Assembly: GCF_009830105.1 (NCBI RefSeq)
Contig: NZ_WURB01000005.1
Location: 62,001-126,000, forward strand
Source: Microvirga makkahensis
GTDB lineage: Bacteria; Pseudomonadota; Alphaproteobacteria; Rhizobiales; Beijerinckiaceae
DNA: 64,000 bases
Direction: 5' to 3'
Of the stretch, positions 10,476 to 19,700 are shown one piece after another. The stretch's first letter is position 1. Every line of letters begins with the position of its first letter. Both the position numbers and the translations under genes were made by a program. The notes under the pieces were generated by a model, which saw only the letters and a list, made by a program, of their open reading frames with translations, was not told the origin of the DNA and searched no databases.

Positions 10476-10712
10476 TCAGGGGAGGCGCATGTCGAAGCGA
10501 CCCCGGAATCCGCATAAATCTGTCTCATGAAATATTGGCTGCCGGTGCCCGGCTCGAGGGACATCGGAGAATCCCCCGCAGGGGGTGAGGCTGCCACCGG
10601 GAAATTCATGATGAACGAACCTGACCACAACGATGCCCGGTCCAAACACAAGTGCGGAAAGTCCAACCACACTGACGAGAAGTGCCAATGCCAGGGATTT
10701 GAAGCGTTTCAT
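10476..10712 (-). CDS. Possible small exported protein
   Basis: A 78-residue frame starting MKRFKSLALALLVSVVGLSA has a strong signal-peptide or membrane-anchor profile over its first 30 residues, then a short tail with two cysteines. A GAAAGG site sits 7 bases before the ATG. The tail is unlike any family I know and could be non-coding, so only the hydrophobic start supports it. It lies between the AraC-MGMT and DUF2244 genes on the same strand. Confidence 0.35.
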   Translation of the reverse strand: MKRFKSLALALLVSVVGLSALVFGPGIVVVRFVHHEFPGGSLTPCGGFSDVPRAGHRQPIFHETDLCGFRGRFDMRLP

Positions 10713-10780
10713 CGGGAAGCCTTTCACCCGATGCATGTCGCAACTTCGTTGCGCCGATCAGTGCTCTGATGGTTGAAGCT

Positions 10781-11293
10781 TCAATAGCCCCGCTTCACGT
10801 CCGAAAGCGCGCGGCCGAAGGTATCGGCGAAGGTTTCCCGCTCCTCCGGGGAAAGGTCGCGAGCGATCACGACATGCTGATTCCGGGAGATCAGCGCCAG
10901 TTTCTGCAGGCCGAACTCGTCATCGACCTCGCGGTCGAGGCGGGTCCAGAGCGGGTTGAACTGCCATTCGCGCGCCTCACCCCGGTCGCTGACCTTGCGC
11001 AGGAGGAGGCGAATCGGCGTCAGCTCCAGCTGCTCGAAGGCCAGTCCCTGCCGGTAGCTGACTCGGAAGGCGATATAAAGACCCAGGAAGTCCAGGCCGA
11101 AGAAGCCCGCGATGGGCCAGAAGCCCATGAAAACGAAGGGAAGACTGGCGGCGACGGAGACCAGGCAGACCAACGCCATCAGGATCCTGAACCCGCGAGG
11201 GCTCAAGGACCGGTGCGGGCGGATGACGGCCGAGAACACCGGCTTCTCGAACCGGTCGGCCTCATCCTCAAATGTCGCCTTGCTGACTGCCAT
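10781..11293 (-). CDS. DUF2244 integral membrane protein
   Basis: A 170-residue protein with two membrane helices (about 35-55 and 60-78) after a short cytosolic lead containing FSAVIRPHRSLSPRGF, the family's hallmark. A soluble C-terminal part includes WQFNPLWTRLDRE and SRNQHVVIARDLSPEERETFA. This is the DUF2244 family, of unknown function and common in alphaproteobacteria. The start is the ATG at 11293, only 20 bp from the nth start on the other strand. An upstream in-frame start would run into nth. Confidence 0.9.
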   Translation of the reverse strand: MAVSKATFEDEADRFEKPVFSAVIRPHRSLSPRGFRILMALVCLVSVAASLPFVFMGFWPIAGFFGLDFLGLYIAFRVSYRQGLAFEQLELTPIRLLLRKVSDRGEAREWQFNPLWTRLDREVDDEFGLQKLALISRNQHVVIARDLSPEERETFADTFGRALSDVKRGY

Positions 11294-11313
11294 GGTCCAG
11301 ATATAACGCGAGA

Positions 11314-12069
11314 ATGACCGATCTGAAGCAGCCAATCCGCCGCAAACCCCCGTCGACCTCTCCGTCGAAGCCGAAAGCCGCCGTGCCGGCGAAGGCTGCC
11401 GGGAAAGCGTTGCGGTTGCGGGCGCCGAAGCCTGTCGGCAGGGCTACCATGATCGAGATCTTCCGCCGCCTCAAGGAGGCGAACCCGGAGCCCAAGGGCG
11501 AACTGGATTACACCAATCCCTATACGCTCCTCGTGGCCGTGGCGCTCTCCGCCCAGGCTACGGATGTGGGCGTCAACAAGGCGACGAAGGGGCTTTTCCC
11601 CATCGCCGATACGCCGCAGAAGATGCTGGAGCTCGGCGAGGAGGGGCTCCGGCAGCACATCAGGACGCTGAACTTCTTCAACACCAAGGCGAAGAACGTC
11701 ATGGCGATGTCCCGGCGCCTCGTCGAGGAGTTCGGCGGCGAGGTGCCCAATTCCGTCGAGATCCTGGAAACCTTGCCAGGGGTAGGCCGCAAGACTGCGA
11801 GCGTCGTGGTCAACATCGCCTTCGGCGACCCGCGGGTGGCGGTGGATACGCATATCTTCCGGGTCACGAACCGGCTGCCCCTCGCCATCACCAGGACGCC
11901 GCTGGAGACGCAGGAAGCGCTCGAGAAGCTGATCCCGGACGAGTACCGGCTCCACGCCCATCACTGGCTCATCCTGCACGGGCGCTACATCTGCAAGGCC
12001 CGCAAACCCGAATGCTGGCGCTGCCCGGTCAACGATCTCTGCCGTTACCCGGACAAGACGATTCCGTGA
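11314..12069 (+). CDS. nth: Endonuclease III (base-excision repair glycosylase/AP lyase)
   Basis: Removes oxidised pyrimidines and cleaves the abasic site. The 251-residue protein has a basic, Ala/Pro/Lys-rich N-terminal extension of about 45 residues, then the helix-hairpin-helix LPGVGRKTAS with the catalytic Lys, and VAVDTHIFRV with the catalytic Asp. The [4Fe-4S] ligands are C-x6-C-x2-C-x5-C in CKARKPECWRCPVNDLC. The ATG at 11449 (MIEIF) would give the compact core protein, so the exact start is uncertain. It is divergent from DUF2244 with almost no space for promoters. Confidence 0.95.
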   Translation: MTDLKQPIRRKPPSTSPSKPKAAVPAKAAGKALRLRAPKPVGRATMIEIFRRLKEANPEPKGELDYTNPYTLLVAVALSAQATDVGVNKATKGLFPIADTPQKMLELGEEGLRQHIRTLNFFNTKAKNVMAMSRRLVEEFGGEVPNSVEILETLPGVGRKTASVVVNIAFGDPRVAVDTHIFRVTNRLPLAITRTPLETQEALEKLIPDEYRLHAHHWLILHGRYICKARKPECWRCPVNDLCRYPDKTIP

Positions 12070-12083
12070 GCTTCTGGGAGGGC

Positions 12084-12329
12084 TCAAGGCCTCAAGCAGC
12101 GCGGTGCCTGACGCACGCAGGCGATGCCGGGCGACGAGCAGGCGAGTCCCTGCGGGGTGCGGGCGCAGACGATGCAGCCGTCTGTCCATTCGGAGCAGGC
12201 GGGCCCGGGCGCGGCGCGGCGGTTCTGCGGTAGCGAGGCGGGAACGGCCGCGAAGACGGCCAGCGCCGTCACGATCAGCGCCGTCAGGGCGGCGAGCGAA
12301 ACGGCGAGGGCTTGGTCACGCGCCGGCAT
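12084..12329 (-). CDS. Small membrane-anchored Cys-rich protein, coupled to uppP
   Basis: An 81-residue protein with one N-terminal hydrophobic helix (about 8-32) and a C-terminal part holding six cysteines in a C-x7-C-x2-C-x8-C-x6-C-x6-C pattern around EWTDGCIVCARTP. The cysteines would lie outside the membrane if the N-terminus stays in, suggesting disulfides or metal binding (inference). It starts 3 bases after the uppP stop, so translation is probably coupled. No family or function can be named. Confidence 0.6.
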   Translation of the reverse strand: MPARDQALAVSLAALTALIVTALAVFAAVPASLPQNRRAAPGPACSEWTDGCIVCARTPQGLACSSPGIACVRQAPRCLRP

Positions 12330-12332
12330 GGC

Positions 12333-13130
12333 TCAGCCGAAGGCGATGAGGCCAGCCAATCCCGCCGCGCCGAGGACGATCCGCCAATAGGCGAACGGCG
12401 TGAAGCCGTGGCGGGAGACGTAATCCAGCAGCGTCCTCACGACGACCACGGCTGCGACGAAGGCGGCGACGAAGCCCGCCACGATGATGACGGCGTCGTT
12501 GGCCGAGAGGATCTTGTAGTTCTTCAAAAGGTCGTAGGTGAAGGCTCCCGCCATGGTGGGCATGGCCAGGAAGAAGGAGAACTCCGCCGCCGCCCGCTTC
12601 GAGGCGCCCATCAGCATGGCGCCGACGATGGTGGCGCCTGAGCGTGACACGCCGGGGATCATTGCAAGGCATTGGAGAATGCCGATCTTCAGGTACATGG
12701 GCAGCGGGAAGCGGGTCGCGTCGTCATGCGTGGCGTCCAGAGGCATGCGGTCGACCAGGAGGAGCACGAAGCCGCCCGCGATCAGGGTCATGCACACGAT
12801 CCAGGGATCGAAGAGCACCTCCTTGATGAAGCCGTGCAGCACCGCGCCGATGAGCGCCGCCGGCAGGAAGGCGATGACGACACCGATCACGAAGCGCCGC
12901 GCATCGGGATGGTAGGGCAGGGCCTTGGCGATGGTCCAGAGCTTGTTGAAATAGACCGAGAGGATTGCGAGGATCGCGCCCAGCTGGATCAGAACTTCGA
13001 AAGTCTTGCCCGTGGACTCGAACCCGAGGAAGTGGCCGACAAGCAGCAGATGACCGGTGGAGGAGACAGGCAGGAATTCTGTCAGTCCTTCGATGAGGCC
13101 CAGGAAGAGCGCCTCGATGATATTCGCCAT
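12333..13130 (-). CDS. uppP: Undecaprenyl-diphosphatase (bacitracin resistance protein)
   Basis: Dephosphorylates undecaprenyl diphosphate to recycle the lipid carrier for peptidoglycan and other envelope polymers; polytopic inner-membrane enzyme. The 265-residue protein has the two signatures: [17 protein letters not shown] near residues 10-26 and [17 protein letters not shown] at about 158-174, with eight or so membrane helices. The ATG before ANIIEAL is chosen over an in-frame upstream ATG because the family starts here. Confidence 0.97.
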   Translation of the reverse strand: MANIIEALFLGLIEGLTEFLPVSSTGHLLLVGHFLGFESTGKTFEVLIQLGAILAILSVYFNKLWTIAKALPYHPDARRFVIGVVIAFLPAALIGAVLHGFIKEVLFDPWIVCMTLIAGGFVLLLVDRMPLDATHDDATRFPLPMYLKIGILQCLAMIPGVSRSGATIVGAMLMGASKRAAAEFSFFLAMPTMAGAFTYDLLKNYKILSANDAVIIVAGFVAAFVAAVVVVRTLLDYVSRHGFTPFAYWRIVLGAAGLAGLIAFG

Positions 13131-13307
13131 CGTTGAAAATCCTTGAAACGGCGCCAGATGCAGGGGCGTCCCCGGACGTGTCAAGAAAGCATTGCAGCAT
13201 CAAGGCCGTCTTCATGCGTCTGGAGCATGAGATTCACCAAAATTCCTTACCGCCCGTTAACAGGGCGCGGCCTTATTCTCGCCGCCTGTTTCGCGCTCAC
13301 ATCATTC

Positions 13308-14000
13308 ATGGCCATCCTGCATTCTTACCCCTTCTGTCCGCATTCGCGGTTCGCGCGCCTTATTCTCGCGGAAACAGGTCTCGCGACGGAACTCGTCGAG
13401 GAGAAGCCGTGGGAACGGCGCATCCCCTTTTTGGAGATGAACCCCGCCGGGACTCTCCCCGTTCTGGTCGACGACAGCGGCTTGGCCGTTCCGGGAGCGC
13501 GGGGTATTGCGGGTTACCTCGACGATGTACAGGGGGAGGGGCTGAACGGCCGGAGGCTCCTGCCGCAGAACATCGCGCAAAGGGTCGAGGTGCGCCGCCT
13601 GCTCGACTGGTTTCTCGGCAAATTCCACGAGGAGGTTTCCGACTACCTTGCCACAGAAAAGATCTATAAGCGGTTCATGCCCGCGGAATTGGGCGGCGGT
13701 CCGCCGGATATGGGCGCGATTCGCGCCGCGCGGACCAATGTGCGATACCATCTGAAATATATCGGCTTCCTGATTGCTCAGAGAAACTGGCTGGCCGGCG
13801 ACCAGATGACCTATGCGGATCTGGCGGCGGCTGCCCATCTCTCTGTGGTGGATTATCTCGGCGACGTGCCATGGGACGAGAACGAAACGGCGAAGGAGTG
13901 GTACGCCCGGGTGAAATCCCGGCCGTCGTTTCGCGCGCTCCTGGCGGATCGGGTCCCGGGCATGGCGCCGGCGGAGCACTACGGCAATCTGGATTTCTAA
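13308..14000 (+). CDS. Glutathione S-transferase family protein
   Basis: A 230-residue protein: thioredoxin-like N-terminal domain with [18 protein letters not shown] (Ser/Cys at the glutathione site), [12 protein letters not shown] with the cis-Pro, then an all-helical C-terminal domain with [22 protein letters not shown], the GST N-capping motif. The substrate is unknown. The ATG at 13308 gives the standard N-terminus, but its ribosome site is weak; an in-frame ATG at 13230 would add a hydrophobic lead. It is upstream of queG with a short gap, probably sharing a transcript. Confidence 0.88.
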   Translation: MAILHSYPFCPHSRFARLILAETGLATELVEEKPWERRIPFLEMNPAGTLPVLVDDSGLAVPGARGIAGYLDDVQGEGLNGRRLLPQNIAQRVEVRRLLDWFLGKFHEEVSDYLATEKIYKRFMPAELGGGPPDMGAIRAARTNVRYHLKYIGFLIAQRNWLAGDQMTYADLAAAAHLSVVDYLGDVPWDENETAKEWYARVKSRPSFRALLADRVPGMAPAEHYGNLDF

Positions 14001-14074
14001 AGCACGACCGGAACGAGGGGGACCCGGTCGTTCGCCCGGACCATGCGGCAGGGGTGGGGAGGAACGGCGAAGCC

Positions 14075-15205
14075 TTGAAGCGCGCCTTCGTGGAGCGCGC
14101 CAGGCAGATCGGCTTCGACACGATCCGCATCGCTGCCCCGGATTCGATCCCGCTCGCGCCGGAGCGCCTGAAAGCGTGGCTGGAGGCAGGCCGCCACGCC
14201 TCCATGGACTGGATGGCGGACACCGCCGAGCGCCGCGCCGATCCCCGCGTGCTCTGGCCGGACGTGCGCAGCGTCATTCTGCTGGGCGTCAATTACGGCC
14301 CTACTGGCGATCCGCTGGCGACGCTCGCCAAGAAGGATCGCGGGTCGATCTCGATCTATGCCCGCAACCGGGATTATCACGACGTGATCAAGGGCAAGCT
14401 CAAGGAGGTCGCCGGCTTCCTCGCCTCCAGGGCCTCGTCCGACGTGAAGGTATTCGTGGACACGGCGCCGGTCATGGAAAAGCCTCTCGCGGAAGCGGCG
14501 GGCCTGGGCTTCCAGGGCAAGCACACCGTCATCGTCTCGCGGGAATTCGGCAATTGGCTCTTCCTCGGCGCGATCTTCACCACGGCGGAGCTTCCCGCCG
14601 ACGAGCCTGAGCGCAACCATTGCGGTTCGTGCCGGCGCTGCCTCGATATCTGCCCGACCAACGCCTTTCCGGCTCCCTTCCAGCTCGATGCGCGGCGCTG
14701 CATCTCGTATCTGACGATCGAGCACAAGGGGCACATCCCGGAGGAGCTGCGCCCCGGAATCGGCAACCGCATCTTCGGTTGCGACGATTGCCTCGCCGTC
14801 TGTCCATGGAACAAGTTCGCCCAGGCGAGCCGCGAGGCGAAGCTCATGCAGCGGGACGACCTCGCCGCTCTGCCGCTCGCTGATCTGGCGCGCCTCGACG
14901 ATCCCGCATTCCGTACCCGCTTCTCCGGCACGCCCATCAAGCGCACGGGGCGGGACCGCTTCATCCGGAACGTGCTCATCGCTATCGGCAATTCAGGCGA
15001 TGCCGCTTTGGCCGATGAGGCCGCGCGCCTCCTCGACGACCCTTCCCCGCTCGTGCGGGCCATGGCGGTCTGGGCGGTCGGCCGCCTGCTCCCGCGCGAG
15101 GCCATTGCATCCCTCGGTGCCGGCCGCTTCGAGCGCGAGGAGGATGCGGATGTGCGTGTGGAATGGAGCCGCGCCCTCGGGATACAGGAGGAGGTAGCGG
15201 CGTGA
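14075..15205 (+). CDS. queG: Epoxyqueuosine reductase
   Basis: Final step of queuosine tRNA modification; cobalamin- and 2x[4Fe-4S]-dependent. The 376-residue protein has a QueG N-terminal domain, [23 protein letters not shown] (catalytic Asp region), two clusters [16 protein letters not shown] and [11 protein letters not shown], and a C-terminal HEAT-repeat part with [15 protein letters not shown]. No ATG occurs near the expected N-terminus; a TTG at 14075 follows a GGGGAGGA site by 11 bases, with GTG at 14090 as alternative. It overlaps the next gene by 4 bases. Confidence 0.93.
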   Translation: MKRAFVERARQIGFDTIRIAAPDSIPLAPERLKAWLEAGRHASMDWMADTAERRADPRVLWPDVRSVILLGVNYGPTGDPLATLAKKDRGSISIYARNRDYHDVIKGKLKEVAGFLASRASSDVKVFVDTAPVMEKPLAEAAGLGFQGKHTVIVSREFGNWLFLGAIFTTAELPADEPERNHCGSCRRCLDICPTNAFPAPFQLDARRCISYLTIEHKGHIPEELRPGIGNRIFGCDDCLAVCPWNKFAQASREAKLMQRDDLAALPLADLARLDDPAFRTRFSGTPIKRTGRDRFIRNVLIAIGNSGDAALADEAARLLDDPSPLVRAMAVWAVGRLLPREAIASLGAGRFEREEDADVRVEWSRALGIQEEVAA

Positions 15206-16068
15206 GGCTATTCGTTTTCGGTCTCGGCTATACGGCGCGGGCGTTCATCCGGGCCTTCCCCTGGACGCATGTGGCCGGAACGGTACGTGAGGACGGCAGG
15301 GCGCAGGATCTCAGGGTTCAGGGCGTGGCCGCGCATCCCCTTGCAGAGGGCGATGGCGGCCTTTGGGACGATCTTCGGGGTGCCGGGGCGATTCTGGTCT
15401 CGGCGCCGCCCGATGCAGAGGGCGATCCCACGCTGAACCGTTTCGCGGAACGGATCGCATCGTCCGGCGCCTCATGGATCGGCTATCTCTCCACCACAGG
15501 GGTCTACGGCGATCATGGCGGAGCCTGGATCGACGAGACGACGCCTCCAGCGCCGCAAAGCCGCTCATCGGAGCAGCGCCTCGCCGCCGAGCAGGCATGG
15601 CTCGATCTGGGGCGCAAGACGGGGCAGGCCGTTCACGTGTTCCGCCTGACCGGAATTTACGGGCCGGGACGCAATGCGTTCGTCAGCCTCGCACGGGGAA
15701 CCGCTCAGCGCATCGTGAAGCCGGGGCAGGTGTTCAACCGCATCCATGTCGACGACATTGCCGCAACGCTCGTCGCTTCGCTGAGCAGGCCTCGCGCCGG
15801 TGCGATCTACAACGTGACCGATGACGAGCCCGCGCCTCCGCAGGATGTCGTCGCCTATGCCGCCCGGCTGGCGGGCGCCGAACCGCCGCCCGAAACCGCC
15901 TTCGAGGCAGCGCGGATGAGCCCCATGGCGCTGAGCTTCTATGCAGAGAACAAGCGTGTCTCGAACCGCCTGATCAAGGACGAGCTCGGCGTGCGCCTGC
16001 GCTATCCCACCTATCGCGAAGGTCTCGCTGCGCTCCATGCAGCGGGTGAGTCCAACTCCGCGGCGTGA
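15202..16068 (+). CDS. NAD(P)-dependent SDR/epimerase family protein (YeeZ-like)
   Basis: A 288-residue atypical short-chain dehydrogenase. It has [11 protein letters not shown] (Rossmann loop) at the start, [13 protein letters not shown] (variant of the active-site Ser/Tyr region), [14 protein letters not shown] and [17 protein letters not shown], which are typical of extended SDRs acting on nucleotide sugars or unknown substrates. The GTG start overlaps the queG TGA (GTGA) and has a GGAGG site, so the genes are coupled. Its last codons fall within the decayed duplicate of the OlsB-like gene end, so the C-terminus may have been altered. Confidence 0.85.
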   Translation: MRLFVFGLGYTARAFIRAFPWTHVAGTVREDGRAQDLRVQGVAAHPLAEGDGGLWDDLRGAGAILVSAPPDAEGDPTLNRFAERIASSGASWIGYLSTTGVYGDHGGAWIDETTPPAPQSRSSEQRLAAEQAWLDLGRKTGQAVHVFRLTGIYGPGRNAFVSLARGTAQRIVKPGQVFNRIHVDDIAATLVASLSRPRAGAIYNVTDDEPAPPQDVVAYAARLAGAEPPPETAFEAARMSPMALSFYAENKRVSNRLIKDELGVRLRYPTYREGLAALHAAGESNSAA

Positions 16069-16150
16069 CGGTTCGCGGTCGGGCCGCAACAATCGAGGTC
16101 GAGCGGGTTGATCGGGAGGCGGGCAGGAGGCCGGTCTTGTCCATCGGGCC
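16065..16150 (-). pseudogene. Decayed duplicate of the 3' end of the OlsB-like gene
   Basis: Plus-strand bases 16065-16114 match 16600-16649, the end of the acyltransferase gene, at 41 of 50 positions without gaps by eye. Read on the minus strand, one frame gives INP, then D, then GP-x-ANRHAA, as in the true gene's tail (INPRYID, GPAANRHAA). Similarity fades after about 16130-16150. The stop codon equivalent is lost. It is a fragment only, with no upstream coding part. Confidence 0.65.
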
Positions 16151-16590
16151 GTTCATTCAGCTCATGCATGTTTCAGGCTCGTCATCATGCCGGCGACATG
16201 TGCATCCAAGGACATGAGCAGGACATCCCGCAATGACGGTTTGGGAGGGAAGGCGGGACACACCACAATGCGCATCGCGGCCGTGATCCATGCCATTGCC
16301 GTAGCCCTGGATACAGATGAAATCGCACAAAAGGCGAAATTGGTCTGACGGTGGCGGAAGGCGCCCTCGCTGAAGAGGGCGTTTCGCTTCCCTCAACCGG
16401 GTCAGCTTCTCCCGGAAACGCCCAGGCCGGGGGACAGGCGTGTTGCGGATCATCCGACCAGCGACGCGCTCGGCGTGTAGCTGGGTTCCTGCACCAGTCG
16501 CGAGCGACCAGAGCGTCGGACGTGAGAAATGGACCTGCTCCGTTGGGGCCGATCCGATGCTCTATCCGTTTGCGAGCCTGGCGAACGCGC
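16069..16590. other. Gene-poor region between SDR and OlsB-like genes
   Basis: The first 80 bases are the decayed OlsB-like fragment. At 16362-16381 a perfect 7-bp stem (CGCCCTC/GAGGGCG, 6-base loop) followed by TTTCGCTT could be a weak plus-strand terminator. Open frames across the rest show no recognisable protein. Nothing else is supported. Confidence 0.5.
16362..16384 (+). terminator. Possible terminator-like hairpin
   Basis: CGCCCTC (16362-16368) pairs with GAGGGCG (16375-16381) across a 6-base loop and is followed by three T. It lies 300 bases after the SDR gene, so what it would terminate is unclear. Confidence 0.35.
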
Positions 16591-17577
16591 TCACGCCGCG
16601 TGACGGTTTGCGGCCGGGCCGAAATGGTCGATGTAGCGCGGGTTGATCGCGGAGACCGGCAGAATGACGAGCACGTCCGTCGTGCCGAATTGCTTGTCGA
16701 TCACGGCACCGAATCCGAAGCTCGCGCCGAGCCGCAGATAACCCTTGATCAGAGGCGGCAGGGCATGCAGCGCCGCCTTGGGATCGATGGCCTCCTTCGG
16801 CAGAACGTCCATCCGGGTAAAGCGCTCGGGCAGGGCTTCAGCCCGCCACTCGGCAGGTGCGGCGGCATAATGATGGAGGAAGCTCAAGGGCAGGGCGAGT
16901 TCCTGCGGGTTCGTGCCCTCAAGGCTCGCGCAGCCGATCATCACATCGACCTTGTAGTTGAGCACATAGGCCCAGATGCCGTGCCACAGCAATTCGACGG
17001 TGCGTTTGTTGCGATAGGACTCGAGAACGCAGGAGCGGCCGAGTTCGAGAAACCGCAATGAGGAATGCGCCCTCAGAAGGGGAGCGATGTCGTATTCGCC
17101 GCGGGTGTAAAAACCCTGATGACGTTCCGCCACATCCTGGCGCAGAAGACGGTAAGTGCCGACTACCTTCGGCTTCGCGCGCTGCAGGGGACCTGCCTTC
17201 GTATCGTGATCGAGGACGAGAAGATGGTCGCAGATGGCGTCGTATTCATCCACATCCCGACGCGAGAGCAGGGCGGCTCCCCGCGGCACGGCCGACATCT
17301 CCTCGTAGAAGACCTTGAAGCGCAGCTTCTGCGCCTGGCGAATTTCCTGGGCTGTCGTCGCCAGGCGCACTTCCAGGGAGCCGATCCGGCCGAGCACGGG
17401 GTCGAAGCTGCCGTAATGGCGGACGGTTCTCCTCACCATTTCGCGAAAGCCCTTCAAGGCGGGCGCCAGCGCCGGTTTCATGGAAGCTGTCATGCCGTTC
17501 AGCAGAGAAGAAGTCATCGAGGTCTCGTGGGCCAGGCGGCCGGTGGTCGTGCCGGCCTTTCGCCGTGACATAGCCAT
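16591..17577 (-). CDS. olsB: OlsB-like ornithine-acyl-ACP N-acyltransferase (GNAT fold)
   Basis: OlsB makes lyso-ornithine lipid from ornithine and 3-hydroxyacyl-ACP, first step of phosphate-free ornithine lipids. The about 328-residue protein has LEVRLATTAQEIRQAQKLRFKVFYEEM, then DEYDAICDHLLV, VVGTYRLLRQDVA, FLELGRSCVLESYRNKRTVELLWHGI and DVMIGCASLEGTNP, matching rhizobial OlsB in order. No olsA acyltransferase gene is adjacent. The start is uncertain: GTG at 17610, ATG at 17577 (used here), 17517 or 17493 are all possible, since about 60 residues precede the conserved core. Confidence 0.78.
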   Translation of the reverse strand: MAMSRRKAGTTTGRLAHETSMTSSLLNGMTASMKPALAPALKGFREMVRRTVRHYGSFDPVLGRIGSLEVRLATTAQEIRQAQKLRFKVFYEEMSAVPRGAALLSRRDVDEYDAICDHLLVLDHDTKAGPLQRAKPKVVGTYRLLRQDVAERHQGFYTRGEYDIAPLLRAHSSLRFLELGRSCVLESYRNKRTVELLWHGIWAYVLNYKVDVMIGCASLEGTNPQELALPLSFLHHYAAAPAEWRAEALPERFTRMDVLPKEAIDPKAALHALPPLIKGYLRLGASFGFGAVIDKQFGTTDVLVILPVSAINPRYIDHFGPAANRHAA

Positions 17578-17654
17578 CGTTTCAAACCGTTGTGTGACGA
17601 AATCTATCACAAGTGGCGTATCCTCTCACAACAACGCCTTGTGGGTTCATGGGG

Positions 17655-19190
17655 TCATGCCGCCGACCGGCAGTCCGTATGGGCCCGGTAGGAGAGGGCT
17701 TCTGCCACATGGATGCGCCGGATGCGCTCTTCCCCATCGAGATCGGCAAGCGTCCGGCCTACCTTCAGAACCCGATGGAAACCGCGCGCCGAGAGCCGCA
17801 TGGCATTGGCGGCATCGCGGATCAGGGCGAGCCCATCCGGATCCGGCTGCGCCACGTCCTCGAGGAGGGCCGGGGGGCAGGCGGCATTGGTCATGATGCC
17901 TTTCTCCTTCAAGGCGGAATACCGCTTCTCCTGCCGCCTGCGTGCCGCGGCCACTCTGGCGGCAACCTGGGAAGAACCTTCTTCCGGAGGCGGCAGAATG
18001 AGATCTGCCGCAGTCACGGCGGGCACGTCGATGGCCAGGTCGATCCGGTCGAGGAGCGGACCGGACAGGCGCGCCTGGTATTGCGCGATGCAGCGCTCGT
18101 TCGGCTGGCGACGGCAGACATAGCCGGGTTCCGTTCCCTGCCCGCACCGGCAGGGATTCATGGCGGCCACGAGCTGGAACCGGGCCGGATAGGTCACCCG
18201 GTGATTCGCCCGCGCGATCAGGATTTCCCCCGTCTCCAGGGGCTGGCGCAGGGAGTCGAGCACCTGAGGCTGGAATTCGGGAAGCTCATCGAGAAAAAGA
18301 ACACCGTGATGGGCCAGCGACGCCTCACCGGGTCTGGCATTGAGACCGCCGCCGACGAGGGCGGCCATGGAGGCGGAGTGGTGCGGGGCCCTGAAGGGCC
18401 GCCGGTTCGAGAGCGCGCCGTCCGCCAACAGGCCCGCTACGGACTGGATCATCGAAATGTCCAGGAGTTCACGGGGCGAGAGCGGAGGCAGGATCGAAGG
18501 CAGGCGCTGGGCGAGCATGGACTTTCCTGCACCCGGAGGCCCGCTCATCAGGAGATTGTGCCCGCCTGCCGCGGCGATCTCGAGGGTTCGCTTGGCGCTT
18601 TCCTGCCCCTTGATGTCGCGCAGATCCGGCAGCGTGCTGGAGGCCGGCATGATGGCGGGCTCCGGCCGGCTCATGACCTGCGTGCCCTTGAAGTGGTTGG
18701 CGAGCTGAATCAGCGAGCGCGGGGCCAGGATCTCGAGTTCGCGGCTGGCCCAGGCCGCCTCCGGCCCGCAAGCTTGCGGGCAGATCAATCCATGGTGGCG
18801 CTCCACGGTCGCCATAGCAGCAGGCAGCACGCCGGCCACGGAGGTGATGGAGCCGTCGAGCGCCAGTTCTCCCAGTACCGTGAAGCCGTTGAGGGCATCC
18901 TCCGGGATGGCGCCGATCGCGGCCATGATGCCAAGAGCGATGGGAAGATCGTAATGACTGCCTTCCTTTGGAAGGTCTGCGGGAGCGAGATTGACGGTGA
19001 TGCGCTTCGCCGGAAGGGCAAGGCCGGAGGCGATCAGGGCCGAGCGGACCCGTTCGCGAGATTCCGCCACGGCCTTGTCGGGCAGTCCGACGATCGTGAA
19101 GGCGACCGTGCCTGGGGAGATCTGCACCTGCACGTCGACCGTGCGCGCTTCGATTCCCTCGAAGGCAACAGTAGAAACGCGCGTGACCAT
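17655..19190 (-). CDS. comM: YifB/ComM-family Mg-chelatase-like AAA+ ATPase
   Basis: A 511-residue protein of the ComM family; ComM is a hexameric helicase aiding branch migration in natural transformation in gammaproteobacteria. The N-terminal Lon-protease-like fold has VSTVAFEGIEA and FTIVGLPDKAVAESRERVRSA. Next come Walker A GPPGAGKS, Walker B GVLFLDELPEF, the Cys cluster MNPCRCG with further cysteines, and the C-terminal sensor region LSARGFHRVLKVGRTLADL. The ATG before VTRVSTV is preferred over an upstream in-frame ATG. Whether this organism is competent cannot be told here. Confidence 0.93.
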   Translation of the reverse strand: MVTRVSTVAFEGIEARTVDVQVQISPGTVAFTIVGLPDKAVAESRERVRSALIASGLALPAKRITVNLAPADLPKEGSHYDLPIALGIMAAIGAIPEDALNGFTVLGELALDGSITSVAGVLPAAMATVERHHGLICPQACGPEAAWASRELEILAPRSLIQLANHFKGTQVMSRPEPAIMPASSTLPDLRDIKGQESAKRTLEIAAAGGHNLLMSGPPGAGKSMLAQRLPSILPPLSPRELLDISMIQSVAGLLADGALSNRRPFRAPHHSASMAALVGGGLNARPGEASLAHHGVLFLDELPEFQPQVLDSLRQPLETGEILIARANHRVTYPARFQLVAAMNPCRCGQGTEPGYVCRRQPNERCIAQYQARLSGPLLDRIDLAIDVPAVTAADLILPPPEEGSSQVAARVAAARRRQEKRYSALKEKGIMTNAACPPALLEDVAQPDPDGLALIRDAANAMRLSARGFHRVLKVGRTLADLDGEERIRRIHVAEALSYRAHTDCRSAA

Positions 19191-19700
19191 CAGGCTCAAC
19201 CCCCCGCAAGCGGGGGCAACTTTAACGCGGCACAATCAAGTGCGATAGTGTTTCACAAACCTCGTCCACTTCGGAGAAATCCTCGGAAAAGCCGTGGAAC
19301 CGTTCTGGCCTCATGACGTTGAGTCAGACTGTGCCGGTGCCATTGCCGCCGGCCCGCTCAAGGGGATGGCCGTTCCGTGAAGAGACTAACGATCATGGCA
19401 AAAAGAGATGCCAGGATGGGGGCGTTCCGTATGCGCGAAAGCGCAGGGTTCTCAGTTCCTCGAGCATGAACGCCATGTTCTCCCAGTTCGCTTCGCCACG
19501 CGCCGGAGCCCCCCTTCAGGAGGCAGGGCAGCAGGAGGCGGCGCACTACCACAGCTGCCGATCGCAACCGCTGCAAATCATCTTTGGGAATATGCAAGAC
19601 CAACGGATCAGGAATCGGTTGACTTGCCGTGCCCGAAGGCCACGTAAGGCGGTTGAGTTTCTTGTATCTCTCATGCCGCGGGATGCCGGGGAGGCACGGG
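19191..19700. other. Long intergenic region with a candidate stress promoter
   Basis: This 510-bp gap lies upstream of the receiver gene. It contains one EcfG-type promoter match (19296-19320). Downstream of it are short frames (for example an 80-codon frame 19466-19708 that overlaps the receiver start), none resembling a known protein or having a strong ribosome site. A long leader or a small RNA are the other possibilities. Confidence 0.5.
19296..19320 (+). promoter_or_regulatory. EcfG-type general stress response promoter candidate
   Basis: GGAAC (19296-19300) and CGTT (19317-19320) are separated by 16 bases, matching the alphaproteobacterial EcfG consensus GGAAC-N16/17-CGTT. Transcription would run toward the receiver gene at 19701, with an about 370-base leader, or drive a small transcript in between. 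Confidence 0.5.

Noticed and set aside
16157..16453. A 98-codon minus-strand frame in the gap before the OlsB-like gene
   Set aside because: It lacks a ribosome site and any known motif, and lies in a region with degenerate duplicate sequence.
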